Positions 1-8,213 of a stretch of DNA of 64,000 bases are shown in pieces. The position numbers and the translations under genes are program-made. The notes under the pieces were generated by a model. The model was not told the origin of the DNA. It saw nothing but the letters and a program-made list of their open reading frames with translations, and made no database searches. The stretch is from Paenibacillus sp. 453mf (lineage in GTDB: Bacteria; Bacillota; Bacilli; Paenibacillales; Paenibacillaceae). The stretch's first letter is position 1. Each line of letters opens with the position of its first letter. The stretch is from the NCBI RefSeq assembly GCF_900116105.1, contig NZ_FPAC01000001.1:610862-674861 (forward strand), given 5' to 3'.

Positions 1-546
1 TATAATCAAAAGCATGTCAGTTTTCCTTCAATTCCAGGAATGCGTGATCGTACGATTCTGGTGAGTGGATTCTCCAAGGCTTTTGCAATGACCGGATGGC
101 GGATTGGTTATATGTGCGGACATGCTGAACTGATTTCGGCAATGCTCAAGATTCACCAATATACGGTAATGTGCGCGCCATCCATGGGACAAATTGCAGC
201 GCTTGAAGCATTAACAAACGGCTTGGAAGAGAAGGACCGGATGATTGAATCTTACAATCAGCGCAGACGGTTGATCGTTCAGGGTTTTAGAGATATCGGA
301 CTGGATTGCCATGAACCGCAAGGAGCATTCTATGCGTTTCCGAGCATCCAACAGACTGGTTTATCGTCGGACGATTTTGCTCAGCGACTGCTTACGGAAG
401 GAAAAGTAGCTGCAGTTCCTGGAGGTGTTTTTGGAGCTGGAGGAGAAGGCTTCATACGCTGCTCTTACGCTACATCTTTAGCTCAGCTTAATGAGGCTTT
501 GGAAAGAATCGGAAATTTTGTTTACAAACATGAGAATCAGGTTTAA
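1..546 (+). CDS. Pyridoxal-phosphate aminotransferase, class I/II (C-terminal part)
   Basis: The gene enters from the left edge. The frame is open from base 1 and stops at 544-546, so only about 180 C-terminal residues are visible. The PLP-lysine segment SGFSKAFAMTGWRIGY and the later GAFYAFPS and GEGFIRCSYA blocks are typical of fold-type I aminotransferases of the PatA/YugH/AspC group, where the lysine forms the Schiff base with PLP. Substrate (aspartate, alanine or another amino acid) cannot be told from this piece. The next gene is over 110 bp downstream with its own promoter, so this is probably the last gene of its unit. Confidence 0.9.
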   Translation, partial: YNQKHVSFPSIPGMRDRTILVSGFSKAFAMTGWRIGYMCGHAELISAMLKIHQYTVMCAPSMGQIAALEALTNGLEEKDRMIESYNQRRRLIVQGFRDIGLDCHEPQGAFYAFPSIQQTGLSSDDFAQRLLTEGKVAAVPGGVFGAGGEGFIRCSYATSLAQLNEALERIGNFVYKHENQV

Positions 547-615
547 TAAATATGTAAGCATAACAAATATTTTCCGAAAAATGTCACTTTTATCACTGTT
601 ATATGTTAAGTTGTA

Positions 616-624
616 TGTTATAAT
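616..624 (+). promoter_or_regulatory. Extended -10 promoter for the Spo0E-like gene
   Basis: TG-t-TATAAT is an extended -10 element 34 bases before the TTG start. No good -35 is visible, which extended -10 promoters can do without. Confidence 0.5.
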
Positions 625-657
625 CCATTAGGATATAGATTCTGGGGAGGGGTTACC

Positions 658-921
658 TTGTTTTGTGCTGAATATGATTTGCCGACATATCGTGGTCAAT
701 ATGCTGTTGATAATGAAAGCAGCGGAACTTGGCTCACCAACTCGGAGAAAGCATCTTCTCGTAGTCTTTCTTTGGAAGATGAAATTCATATCCTGCGCAG
801 CAAGATGGAACGAATCTTTCTGGAAGAGAAGTCATTTACTTCGGACGTTGTGATCGAAATCAGCAGTTTGCTGGATTTGAAAATCAATGAATATATGAAA
901 GCCTATCCTAAAAAAGCTTAG
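658..921 (+). CDS. Spo0E-like aspartyl-phosphate phosphatase
   Basis: This 87-residue protein carries the Spo0E-family signature in its second half: LEDEIHILRSKMERI, then SSLLDLKINEYMKAY, where the SxxLD motif marks the active helix. In Bacillus, Spo0E-type proteins remove phosphate from Spo0A~P and restrain sporulation. The start is a TTG with GGGGAGG at 644-650, seven bases upstream. The N-terminal 35 residues are longer than in the shortest family members and look unstructured. A strong terminator follows directly, so it is a single-gene unit. The family is clear; the target (Spo0A or another response regulator) is inferred. Confidence 0.8.
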   Translation: MFCAEYDLPTYRGQYAVDNESSGTWLTNSEKASSRSLSLEDEIHILRSKMERIFLEEKSFTSDVVIEISSLLDLKINEYMKAYPKKA

Positions 922-938
922 CTTATATGATGTATAGA

Positions 939-967
939 GAAGACCCAGCCAAGGGTCTTCTTTTTTT
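939..967 (+). terminator. Intrinsic terminator after the Spo0E-like gene
   Basis: GAAGACCC / GGGTCTTC stem with a six-base loop followed by seven T. Confidence 0.9.
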
Positions 968-1023
968 GTCTATCTCAGTTGTGATATGATGTGAAATAAG
1001 GGAAAAAAGGAGGAGTCATATAC

Positions 1024-1578
1024 ATGCGAGGCAGATGGAGTATGGCAGCTATATTGGCATTATGTGTCGGAATTTTATCTGGCTGCGGCAGTGAAGATAA
1101 GTTCTCCATATTTATGATTGACAACCAAGGTAATATGTCTGTTATTGCCGAAGAACTTGAGACAAAACTGCAGGAGAAGATCGGAGAAACTCCTGTAATA
1201 GAAATCTCTGCCAGCCCGATGTATTCCAAGGAAAAAATATTGGTGGAGTATGCAGCAAGGGAACATGATCTCATTATTTTGCCGGAAGAGGATATGAAGA
1301 TGTATGGCAGAGACGGTTCCAATATTCCCCTCGAAAATGATTTCGATCAGGAAACATATAGCCGCGGCGTCTTCGAAGGAGGGACGTACACCCGAGATGA
1401 GAACGGCGATCTGTCTAGTGACCCTGTCGTAGGGGAGCACTTATTCGGAATTCCGCTCGAAGAAATGTCGATGTTCATAGATTTGCAGTATGCAGCGAAG
1501 AATCTGTTTGCGACGATTCCAATCTCGACTCAGGATGAGCAAATGTCTATCGAAGTTTTAAAGGCGCTTACAGAATAG
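1024..1578 (+). CDS. Predicted lipoprotein of unknown function
   Basis: This 184-residue protein starts with a short charged n-region and a hydrophobic stretch ending in the lipobox LSGC (Cys21), so it is expected to be lipid-anchored on the outer face of the membrane. The rest is acidic and shows no domain I recognise. The segment EYAAREHDLIILPEEDM looks like a beta-strand/loop of an alpha/beta fold. GGAGG at 1010-1014 precedes the ATG by 9 bases. It lies 58 bp upstream of the CobU-like gene in the same direction and may share its transcript. I cannot assign a function. Confidence 0.75.
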   Translation: MRGRWSMAAILALCVGILSGCGSEDKFSIFMIDNQGNMSVIAEELETKLQEKIGETPVIEISASPMYSKEKILVEYAAREHDLIILPEEDMKMYGRDGSNIPLENDFDQETYSRGVFEGGTYTRDENGDLSSDPVVGEHLFGIPLEEMSMFIDLQYAAKNLFATIPISTQDEQMSIEVLKALTE

Positions 1579-1636
1579 GACGAAGGAACTGCTCAGCAGG
1601 GCTGTAATTTATTTTTGAGGTAGGTGGTTTTATAAA

Positions 1637-2179
1637 ATGCTGATTATGGTAACAGGTGGATTAAGCAGCGGTAAAACCCGATTTGCCCTTTCCTACGCCT
1701 CAAGACTAGCCCGTGAAGGGATCTATGTTGCAGCAACTGACAATCATGACAGGCTCGATGAGCTGAGAGCACCTGCCAGACTTCGTACATTACATATAAA
1801 TGCTGGACACTCACTGCCGGACGTGCTGGATCATATTAATCGTGAATCCAACTTGTTTGCAGCGGAGAGACGAATCGTCGTTGTTGATAGCTTGACGGCT
1901 TGGCTCGCAGGTGAAATGAAATTATGCTGGAATACAGCAGATCGAATGAAAATCAAGGATAAAGTGGAATTGTTAAAAGACGTTATTGTATCCTATCAGG
2001 GATTGCTTCTCATCGTGACAAATGAAATGCATGGAAGCCTCCACCCTTCCGAGGAAGAGAAATGCTTTGTCAGCTGGATGGCTGACGTAAATCATCTGAT
2101 TGCTTCAAGAAGTGACCAGGTATTTGTACTGAACTCAGGGATTGCGGCGGAAGTCAGCAAGGGTCAGATACGCTATTAA
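1637..2179 (+). CDS. CobU-like adenosylcobinamide kinase/guanylyltransferase family protein
   Basis: 180 residues, the usual CobU length (about 181). The Walker A motif GGLSSGKT lies at residues 7-14, the Walker B-like VVDSLTAWLAGE in the middle and VTNEMHGSLHPSEEE / DVNHLIASRSDQVFVLNSG in the C-terminal half, all in CobU order. CobU phosphorylates adenosylcobinamide and then forms AdoCbi-GDP in nucleotide-loop assembly of cobalamin. The region after strand 2 that normally carries the HRxxR GMP-acceptor histidine reads DNHDRLDELRAPARLRTL and is degenerate, so guanylyltransferase activity is uncertain. The next gene encodes a corrinoid adenosyltransferase 13 bp downstream, supporting a role in cobamide salvage. 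Confidence 0.72.
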   Translation: MLIMVTGGLSSGKTRFALSYASRLAREGIYVAATDNHDRLDELRAPARLRTLHINAGHSLPDVLDHINRESNLFAAERRIVVVDSLTAWLAGEMKLCWNTADRMKIKDKVELLKDVIVSYQGLLLIVTNEMHGSLHPSEEEKCFVSWMADVNHLIASRSDQVFVLNSGIAAEVSKGQIRY

Positions 2180-2192
2180 TTGGAGGGAAATA

Positions 2193-2762
2193 ATGAAAAT
2201 ATATACCAAGTCGGGAGATAAGGGCAAAACATCGGTTATTGGTGCAAGAGTGTCCAAGGATGATGATCGAATTGAGGCTTATGGAACGATCGATGAGCTC
2301 AACTGCTTTGTAGGTCAGGCAATCAGCCTTGCCGAAACCGATTCGAAGTACGATGATCTGTGTAGAGAGTTAAGTCAAATCCAGCAGGAGCTGTTCGATT
2401 GCGGATCAGACCTTGCTTTTGTAAAGATTGAAGAAGGGAATTACAAAGTATCTGCTGAGCTCGCTGGCCAGCTTGAAGAGTGGATCGATCTCCATCAGGA
2501 AGAGAATCCTCAAATTGAGAGGTTTATTATTCCAGGTGGGAGCCCATTTTCTTCAGCCTTGCATGTGTGCAGGACGGTATGCCGGAGAGCAGAACGTCGC
2601 GTGGTAACACTGGGTTCACATACGGATATTAATCCAGCTGTAAGGCTGTATATGAACCGCTTGTCGGACTATTTCTTTGTGATCGCCCGTACAGCTAACG
2701 TTCGTGCAGGCATTTCTGACGTTGAATATATTCGAAGTAAAAAGGTGTTCCGCAGTAAATGA
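2193..2762 (+). CDS. PduO-type cob(I)yrinic acid a,c-diamide / cob(I)alamin adenosyltransferase
   Basis: This protein (189 residues) begins MKIYTKSGDKGKTSVIGA, the ATP-binding N-terminus of PduO-type adenosyltransferases. It also has EAYGTIDELNCFVG, FIIPGGS and CRTVCRRAERRV, all family landmarks. It transfers the adenosyl group of ATP to Co(I) corrinoids in the cytoplasm. An upstream in-frame ATG at 2142 exists inside the CobU-like gene, but GGAGGG at 2182-2187 fits the ATG at 2193. The stop overlaps the next ATG by four bases, which couples it to the pseudouridine synthase. This is the second step of the small corrinoid module. Confidence 0.9.
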   Translation: MKIYTKSGDKGKTSVIGARVSKDDDRIEAYGTIDELNCFVGQAISLAETDSKYDDLCRELSQIQQELFDCGSDLAFVKIEEGNYKVSAELAGQLEEWIDLHQEENPQIERFIIPGGSPFSSALHVCRTVCRRAERRVVTLGSHTDINPAVRLYMNRLSDYFFVIARTANVRAGISDVEYIRSKKVFRSK

Positions 2763-3724
2763 AAACGTATTATGAACCTATTATCTATACCGTACAACCA
2801 GAAGATGAAGGGATGCTGCTGAAGACGATCCTGCAGCGCAGACTAGGAGTTTCACGTAAGCTGATGTCGAAGCTTAAGCTGACAGAACAGGGGATACAGT
2901 TAAACGGTGAAAGGGTATATATTAGTGTCAAAGTTCGTAACGGAGATCTTGTAGAGCTGCGTATGGAGAAGGAAACATCGACAGATATATTGCCCGAGAA
3001 TATTCCCTTCGACATATTGTATGAGGATGAGCATCTGCTCGTCGTGAACAAGCAGGCCGGGATTATTGTTCATCCGACGCATGGACATTATACGGGAACG
3101 CTTGCGAATGGAGTTGTCCACTATTGGGAACAAAAAGGGGAACAGGTTCGCTTTAGACCTGTGCACCGGCTGGACCAAGAAACTTCAGGCGTGCTATGTA
3201 TCGCCAAGAACCCCTATATTCATCAGCATATTTCAGAACAAATGATTGCGGGCACTGTTGATAAATACTATACGGCCATTGTGTTTGGTAATCCTGTGCC
3301 TTCTGAGGGAGTCGTGGATGGACCGATTGATCGCGATCCGAATGAGCCTCATCGCCGGATCGTAACGGCGGATGGTTATCCTGCTAGGACTTTATATCAA
3401 GTAGAAACAGTATATAAATGGGCCAGTAAAGTACGCATCAAGCTTGAGAGTGGACGCACGCATCAAATAAGAGTCCACATGAAGCATGTGGGCTGCCCGT
3501 TAATCGGTGATTCGTTCTATGGACAAGCTGAACCGGATTGGTCTGACTCGTCCAAGGCGCTGCTTGCACTGGGTCACACTTGGATTGATCGTCAGGCGCT
3601 TCACGCGAGCGAGCTAACAATCGTTCATCCAATTACAGGCCATAGAGTACGGTTTATCGCTCCACTGCCTGAAGATATACAGGCATTGGATCAGAAGCTA
3701 AAGACAACAATTGATAGTTATTAA
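2759..3724 (+). CDS. RluA-family RNA pseudouridine synthase
   Basis: 321 residues. The N-terminal 90 residues look like an S4 RNA-binding domain (LGVSRKLMSKLKLTEQGIQLNGE). The catalytic domain has the HRLDQETSGVLCIAKN motif with the essential Asp of RluA-type synthases, and the SGRTHQIRVHMKHVGCPLIGDSFYG motif. It isomerises specific uridines in rRNA or tRNA; which position is unknown, though length and S4 domain resemble RluD/YjbO-type enzymes. It starts at an ATGA overlap with the adenosyltransferase gene and ends 18 bp before the Spx-like gene, so the four genes 1637-4102 are probably one transcript. Confidence 0.92.
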   Translation: MKTYYEPIIYTVQPEDEGMLLKTILQRRLGVSRKLMSKLKLTEQGIQLNGERVYISVKVRNGDLVELRMEKETSTDILPENIPFDILYEDEHLLVVNKQAGIIVHPTHGHYTGTLANGVVHYWEQKGEQVRFRPVHRLDQETSGVLCIAKNPYIHQHISEQMIAGTVDKYYTAIVFGNPVPSEGVVDGPIDRDPNEPHRRIVTADGYPARTLYQVETVYKWASKVRIKLESGRTHQIRVHMKHVGCPLIGDSFYGQAEPDWSDSSKALLALGHTWIDRQALHASELTIVHPITGHRVRFIAPLPEDIQALDQKLKTTIDSY

Positions 3725-3742
3725 TGAGGAGAAATTAACGAC

Positions 3743-4102
3743 ATGAGTAAACTGACAGTATATCAATATGCAAAATGCGGCACCTGCCGCAAAGCTGTTA
3801 AATGGCTGGAAGAGCGTGGGCATGAGCTTACGCTGATTCCTATTTTTGAAGAGCCTCCAGCCCCAGACAAATTAACAGAGCTGGTTAATAACAGTGGGCT
3901 GGATCTCAAAAAGTTCTTTAACACCAGCGGCGAAGTATATAAAGAAATGAACCTGAAGGACAAGCTGAAAGAGATGTCCAGCAAGGAGCAAATCGAGCTG
4001 CTGGCCGCAAACGGCAGATTAATCAAGCGTCCGATTGTTACTGACGGCAATAAAGTATCTGTAGGCTTCAAGGAGGAGCAGTACCAGGATATGTGGAGCT
4101 GA
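3743..4102 (+). CDS. Spx/ArsC-family thioredoxin-fold protein (YusI-like)
   Basis: 119 residues with the N-terminal CGTC redox pair (Cys13, Cys16), FNTSGEVYKEMNLKDKL and the RPIVTDGNKVSVGFKEEQY block that marks the ArsC/Spx/YusI superfamily. The conserved RPI cis-proline segment is intact. It lacks features that would make it Spx itself (131 residues, RNA polymerase alpha-CTD contacts), and no ars genes are near. I call it a YusI-like arsenate-reductase-family protein of unknown substrate, probably a cytoplasmic thiol oxidoreductase. GAGGAG about 12 bases upstream of the ATG. Confidence 0.82.
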   Translation: MSKLTVYQYAKCGTCRKAVKWLEERGHELTLIPIFEEPPAPDKLTELVNNSGLDLKKFFNTSGEVYKEMNLKDKLKEMSSKEQIELLAANGRLIKRPIVTDGNKVSVGFKEEQYQDMWS

Positions 4103-4170
4103 TTGCCAATTTTAGCATAAGGAAGCAGCGTTCTTTCTAAGCGATTAACCCCCAACAGTGGATGTAGCTG

Positions 4171-4179
4171 TGCTATAAT
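4171..4179 (+). promoter_or_regulatory. Extended -10 promoter for the exonuclease gene
   Basis: TG-c-TATAAT lies 47 bases before the GTG start and after the previous operon ends. The -35 region is weak. Confidence 0.5.
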
Positions 4180-4226
4180 ACGGGGAGTAAAGATTAGGAT
4201 GGAATAGAACAGGAGCGTTAACAATC

Positions 4227-5123
4227 GTGAGTATAGAAACAAAAGATCAATCGGTATTATTAGTCGATGGTATGGCAGTGTTGTTTCGGGCGTATTATGC
4301 TACAGCTTCAGGCGGTTATATTAGACGGACCAAGGACGGTATTGCAACCAATGCGGTATATGGATTCATCCGTTATTTCTGGGATGCAGTACAGACCTTT
4401 AATCCGACACATGTGGTATGCTGCTGGGATCTTGGCGGCGGAACGTTCCGCGGCGAACATTACGCTGAATACAAAGGAAACAGACCAGAAGCTCCGGAAG
4501 ATCTTGTACCACAGTTTACTATGATTCAAGAAGTAATGGATAGCTTGGGTGTTCCAAATATTAGTGCTGCTGGTTATGAGGCGGATGATTGTCTAGGTAC
4601 ACTCAGCCGTTCATACAATGAAGAGCTGGATATGAATGTGATGATCCTGTCTGGCGATCATGATTTGCTTCAGCTTGTAAACGAACGAACCAAGGTTATT
4701 ATTATGAAAAAAGGTCACGGCAATTATAAGGTATATACTCCGGAATCGTTGTATGAAGAGAAGCAGCTGCATCCTCGGCAAATCATTGATATGAAGGGCT
4801 TGATGGGAGATGCAAGCGATAACTATCCGGGCGTGAGAGGAATCGGAGAGAAGACTGCGATGAAGCTGGTCCAAGAGTACGATTCCATTGAAGGAATTCT
4901 TGAGCATATGGATGATCTATCTCCCTCAATTCGCAACAAAATTGAAGCAGATATGGATATGCTCCATTTATCACGCAAGCTTGCGAGAATCCATTGTGAG
5001 GTTCCTGTTGCTTGTTCGCTTGAGAACAGTCTGCTTGTTCTGGATCATGCGCAGATCATCAGCAAATTTGAAGAGCTGGAGATGAAGAGTCTCTGCTCAT
5101 TGATGGGAGTAGCGATCGGCTGA
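4227..5123 (+). CDS. ypcP: 5'-3' exonuclease (YpcP-like, PolA N-domain family)
   Basis: 298 residues, the size of stand-alone flap exonucleases. Metal-binding acidic motifs are present in order: LLVDGMAVLFRAYYA, VVCCWDLGGGTFRGEHYAEYKGNRP, AAGYEADDCLGTL, LSGDHDLLQLV, then the helix-3-turn-helix GDASDNYPGVRGIGEKTA. It would remove RNA/DNA flaps during Okazaki fragment maturation, sharing this work with PolA. It starts at GTG 4227; AGGAG at 4211-4215 is 11 bases upstream, a slightly long spacing. It is a single gene between an extended -10 promoter and a terminator. Confidence 0.9.
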   Translation: MSIETKDQSVLLVDGMAVLFRAYYATASGGYIRRTKDGIATNAVYGFIRYFWDAVQTFNPTHVVCCWDLGGGTFRGEHYAEYKGNRPEAPEDLVPQFTMIQEVMDSLGVPNISAAGYEADDCLGTLSRSYNEELDMNVMILSGDHDLLQLVNERTKVIIMKKGHGNYKVYTPESLYEEKQLHPRQIIDMKGLMGDASDNYPGVRGIGEKTAMKLVQEYDSIEGILEHMDDLSPSIRNKIEADMDMLHLSRKLARIHCEVPVACSLENSLLVLDHAQIISKFEELEMKSLCSLMGVAIG

Positions 5124-5170
5124 GTAAGCTTCTTCTTGCTGATCAGGATTTACTAGTCAATATGGAAGTG

Positions 5171-5203
5171 GAGTGCTGGCTGTTAATGGCCGGCACTCTT
5201 TTA
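5171..5203 (+). terminator. Intrinsic terminator after ypcP
   Basis: GAGTGCTGGC / GCCGGCACTC stem (one wobble pair), loop of 8, then a short T tract. Confidence 0.8.
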
Positions 5204-5344
5204 CATAAAAAATAGCATATTACCGATTGACCTAAAATCGATTTCGGGAGATGATAGTATTTGAGTTACATATCCTGAAGGTCCAAACATGTCGGTAAGC
5301 GATTACATAAAAGTGAAAGCAAATGATAGACGGAGGCGTTTAAA

Positions 5345-6013
5345 TTGACGAGCGATGTTGCATCTTCCCGTGTGGTTTCGTTAAATGTAGGAAGTAAAGT
5401 AAAGATGATGAATGGCAGCAAGGAGATATATTCAGCGATATTCAAATCCCCTACAGCGGAGCAGCTGTTCTTATCCAGAACAGGATTTCATGGTGATGAA
5501 CAAGCAGATCTAGTCAATCATGGTGGTGCAGACAAGGCGGTATGTGTCTTTAACCATCAAGCATACGCTGTGTATGAAGATTTGCTGGGACGTGCTCTAG
5601 ATCCTGGAGCGTTCGGCGAGAATGTTACGGTATCGGGATTTGGTGAGACCGATGTATATATCGGGGATACTTTTCAGCTGGGTGAAGCGGTCGTACAGAT
5701 CAGCCAGCCCCGGGTGCCATGCTTTAAGCTTGGACTGAAACATCAGCACAAAGAGCTTCCGCTTCATTTTCAGACGACGGGATTGACAGGCTACTATTAT
5801 CGCGTATTGACAGAGGGCAATGTGTCTTCAGAGGATTCCTTGACGCTGCGAGCAAGAGAACAGGATTCCTTAAGTGTAATGGAGGCTAATGTTATAATGC
5901 ATCACCGGAAGTCTGATATTAGCTCTATTAAGAAATTGCTATCGCTCTCCGCTCTTGCAGCAAGCTGGAAAGAAACACTCAGCAAACGGCTGGCAAAGCT
6001 GGAGACAACCTAG
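5345..6013 (+). CDS. MOSC domain protein (YiiM-like)
   Basis: 222 residues. NHGGADKAVCVFNHQAYAVYEDLLGR, GAFGENVTVSGFGETDVYIGD and the QPRVPCFKLGLK block with the likely molybdenum-ligand Cys define the MOSC fold as in E. coli YiiM. MOSC proteins bind or transfer the sulfurated molybdenum cofactor; YiiM acts on N-hydroxylated compounds. The TTG start at 5345 has GGAGG at 5334-5338. The gene is 21 bp upstream of the ROK kinase and probably cotranscribed with it, although no functional link is apparent. Confidence 0.85.
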   Translation: MTSDVASSRVVSLNVGSKVKMMNGSKEIYSAIFKSPTAEQLFLSRTGFHGDEQADLVNHGGADKAVCVFNHQAYAVYEDLLGRALDPGAFGENVTVSGFGETDVYIGDTFQLGEAVVQISQPRVPCFKLGLKHQHKELPLHFQTTGLTGYYYRVLTEGNVSSEDSLTLRAREQDSLSVMEANVIMHHRKSDISSIKKLLSLSALAASWKETLSKRLAKLETT

Positions 6014-6034
6014 AACGATAACGGAGGGGTAATC

Positions 6035-6940
6035 ATGGGAGTACTTGGTGCAATAGAAGCTGGAGGAACCAAATTTGTATGTGGTGTAGGCAATGAGCAG
6101 GGTGAGGTATTTGAAAGAGTCAGTTTTCCGACAACTACGCCGGAAGAGACGATGGCTCAAGTCATTTCTTTTTTTGAACAGCATGAGATTGAGGCGCTTG
6201 GTGTAGGCTCTTTTGGACCCATTGATCCCATCAAATCGAGTCCTACATATGGTCACATTACGACAACACCAAAGCCCTTTTGGGGCGGTTATAATATAAT
6301 CGGGAAATTGAAAGCGCATTTTCAGGTTCCGATGAATTTTGATACAGACGTTAATGGAGCAGCTTTAGGGGAATATACCTGGGGAGCGGCAAAAGGACTG
6401 GACAGCTGTATTTACATCACGGTAGGTACCGGCATTGGGGCAGGAGCCGTAGTGTCCGGGCAATTGATCCACGGCTTGTCACATCCTGAAATGGGGCATA
6501 TTAGTGTAAGACGTCATCCCGATGATACCTACGAAGGATTTTGTCCATATCATGGCGACTGCCTGGAGGGGATCGCTGCAGGTCCTGCTATTTCTAAACG
6601 TTGGGGCAAACAAGGGATAGAGCTTCCTGCAGATCATCCGGCATGGGAGATGGAGGCTTATTATCTGGCTCAAGCTTTGGTAAATTACGTTCTGATTCTC
6701 TCTCCGCAGAAGATTATTATGGGCGGCGGTGTCATGAAGCAGGAGCAGCTCTTCCCTCAAGTGAGAGCACAGCTGAAGAAGCTGCTCGGAGGATATGTAC
6801 AGCATCCAAGCATTATGGAGCGAATCGATGAATACGTCGTTTATCCTGAACTTGGTGATAATGCAGGGATCTGCGGAGCGCTAGCGCTGGCCAAGCTGGC
6901 CAAAGAAGAAGACGTAAAAATTGAATTGGGCTTGAACTAG
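6035..6940 (+). CDS. ROK-family fructokinase
   Basis: 301 residues. The N-terminal phosphate motif GAIEAGGTKFVCGVG, the catalytic FDTDVNGAALGEYTWGAA, the GTGIGAG loop, and the ROK zinc site HPEMGHISVRRHPDD...CPYHGDCLEG are all present. The combination EMGHISVRRHPDD with CPYHGDCLEGIAAGPA is typical of bacterial ROK fructokinases (ScrK/GmuE type), which convert fructose to fructose-6-phosphate. No sugar transporter or regulator is adjacent, so the sugar source is unknown. The RBS GGAGGGG precedes the ATG by 8 bases. Confidence 0.9.
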   Translation: MGVLGAIEAGGTKFVCGVGNEQGEVFERVSFPTTTPEETMAQVISFFEQHEIEALGVGSFGPIDPIKSSPTYGHITTTPKPFWGGYNIIGKLKAHFQVPMNFDTDVNGAALGEYTWGAAKGLDSCIYITVGTGIGAGAVVSGQLIHGLSHPEMGHISVRRHPDDTYEGFCPYHGDCLEGIAAGPAISKRWGKQGIELPADHPAWEMEAYYLAQALVNYVLILSPQKIIMGGGVMKQEQLFPQVRAQLKKLLGGYVQHPSIMERIDEYVVYPELGDNAGICGALALAKLAKEEDVKIELGLN

Positions 6941-6976
6941 AACAATTAGAATTTTGACCGCATAGCATTTATGTTC

Positions 6977-7004
6977 TTGAAATATTTATTAATTATGGTA
7001 TGAT
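6977..7004 (+). promoter_or_regulatory. Sigma-A promoter upstream of the HRDC gene
   Basis: TTGAAA, 16 bases, TATGAT. The predicted start near 7011 lies before the hairpin at 7039-7074, so the transcript would begin with a terminator-like structure. Confidence 0.6.
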
Positions 7005-7038
7005 GTTGACTAACAGAACAGTACGGAATCCAAGAGGA

Positions 7039-7081
7039 AGCACCTCTCTCGCATTTATATGTGGGAGGGGTGCTTTTTTTG
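7039..7081 (+). terminator. Intrinsic terminator, possibly a leader attenuator
   Basis: A 16-bp stem including G-U pairs (7039-7054 with 7059-7074), a four-base TTAT loop and a run of seven T. It can end the ROK kinase transcript, but it also lies about 28 nt inside the transcript expected from the promoter at 6977-7004. Confidence 0.85.
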
Positions 7082-7130
7082 TTGTTTTATCGTACGTGCT
7101 GGGCTGACTTAAGGAGGAGGGCAAAAGGCT

Positions 7131-8135
7131 ATGAAGATTGTATTTATGAATCAGCTTTCAAATACGGCTCCTGGAGTGGAAGTGAATTATGCACAGTTGT
7201 GGATTGGAGAAGAAGAAGGATTGTGGAAGCTGGGCTGGAACAAGAACAGTTTGGATGAAGATGTGTCAGACATCTGGTATGAAGGTACCTCATGGAATGA
7301 GATGATGCATATTTATCGCTTGCAGCTGGCAGTCAAAATGAGTGAGGGATATAGACCCCTCATTGAAGGTGTGTTTCATGAAGCAGGTGACACAAGGACG
7401 AGAAATCAAGGAGCGACCAAGCTGCAATGCTATAGTGAACTCTACGGACGTGAAGAGTTATACCAGGAATTGTGTGTATGGCGGAGAAGGAAGGCTCAGA
7501 CAGAGCGTAAAGCCCCTTATTTTATTGCCAGCAATCGGTTGCTTCGAATGATCAGTGCCTATGTTCCGCATACGCTGGAGGAGCTGCGCGAGCTGCCTGG
7601 TGTCGGTGATAATAAGGCGGCTGAGTATGGGGAAGAGATACTAGCTATTACTGTAAATGAAGCAAGAGAGCATGCATTTCCGCTAGATTGGGTAAATGAA
7701 GTGCTGAATGAAGAGGAGTATGAAACCTGGGTATTCAAGCAAAAGGAGCAGAAGTATAAGCAAGAGCTGGAACGTTTTACTCTGAAGAAGACTGTACTAA
7801 CAGGTATTGCAAGCAGTCTTTCCTTGGATGAGATCAGTACAAGCTCTGGATTGACACGAAGAGAATTGGTCGATTTTCTTGAGGAGCTGGAGAAGGGCGG
7901 ATATGATACAGAAGCGCTGATTGCCAAGGAGCTAGTATGGATGACCGATGAAGAGCAAGAGCTGATATGGAATGCATATGACGAGCTGGGCACGGGCTTC
8001 TTGAAGCCGGTGCTGCAGCGTGTATATGGCGAAGATCCTACTTCTGTCGGGCCGCTTGATCAGCTGTACGAGCGTCTGCGTATGGTTCGCATTCGGTTTA
8101 GAAGACAGACAGAAGCAGATCGACAGGTCGGATAG
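7131..8135 (+). CDS. HRDC domain protein of unknown role
   Basis: 334 residues. Residues about 112-178 form an HRDC domain (LCVWRRRKAQTERKAPYFIASNRLLRMISAYVPHTLEELRELPGVGDNKAAEYGEEIL, given here only as the span of its key helices), a nucleic-acid-binding fold otherwise found at the C-terminus of RecQ helicases and RNase D. There is no helicase or exonuclease domain. The C-terminal third has a short helix-turn-helix-like stretch (SLSLDEISTSSGLTRRELV) similar to the C-terminal winged region of some Bacillus RecQ proteins. GGAGGAGGG precedes the ATG. It may be a stand-alone accessory factor in DNA or RNA handling; this is inference. Confidence 0.8.
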   Translation: MKIVFMNQLSNTAPGVEVNYAQLWIGEEEGLWKLGWNKNSLDEDVSDIWYEGTSWNEMMHIYRLQLAVKMSEGYRPLIEGVFHEAGDTRTRNQGATKLQCYSELYGREELYQELCVWRRRKAQTERKAPYFIASNRLLRMISAYVPHTLEELRELPGVGDNKAAEYGEEILAITVNEAREHAFPLDWVNEVLNEEEYETWVFKQKEQKYKQELERFTLKKTVLTGIASSLSLDEISTSSGLTRRELVDFLEELEKGGYDTEALIAKELVWMTDEEQELIWNAYDELGTGFLKPVLQRVYGEDPTSVGPLDQLYERLRMVRIRFRRQTEADRQVG

Positions 8136-8147
8136 ATTATCAAAATA

Positions 8148-8185
8148 AAGGGTCCGAACTCTGTCTAGGACAGCTCCGGACCCTT
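8148..8185. terminator. Bidirectional terminator between convergent genes
   Basis: AAGGGTCCG / CGGACCCTT outer stem with an inner CTGTC/ACAG stem. The T-rich side lies on the minus-strand reading, so it serves corA best. Confidence 0.7.
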
Positions 8186-8213
8186 ACGTATCCATATGAT
8201 AATGACGAAGATT

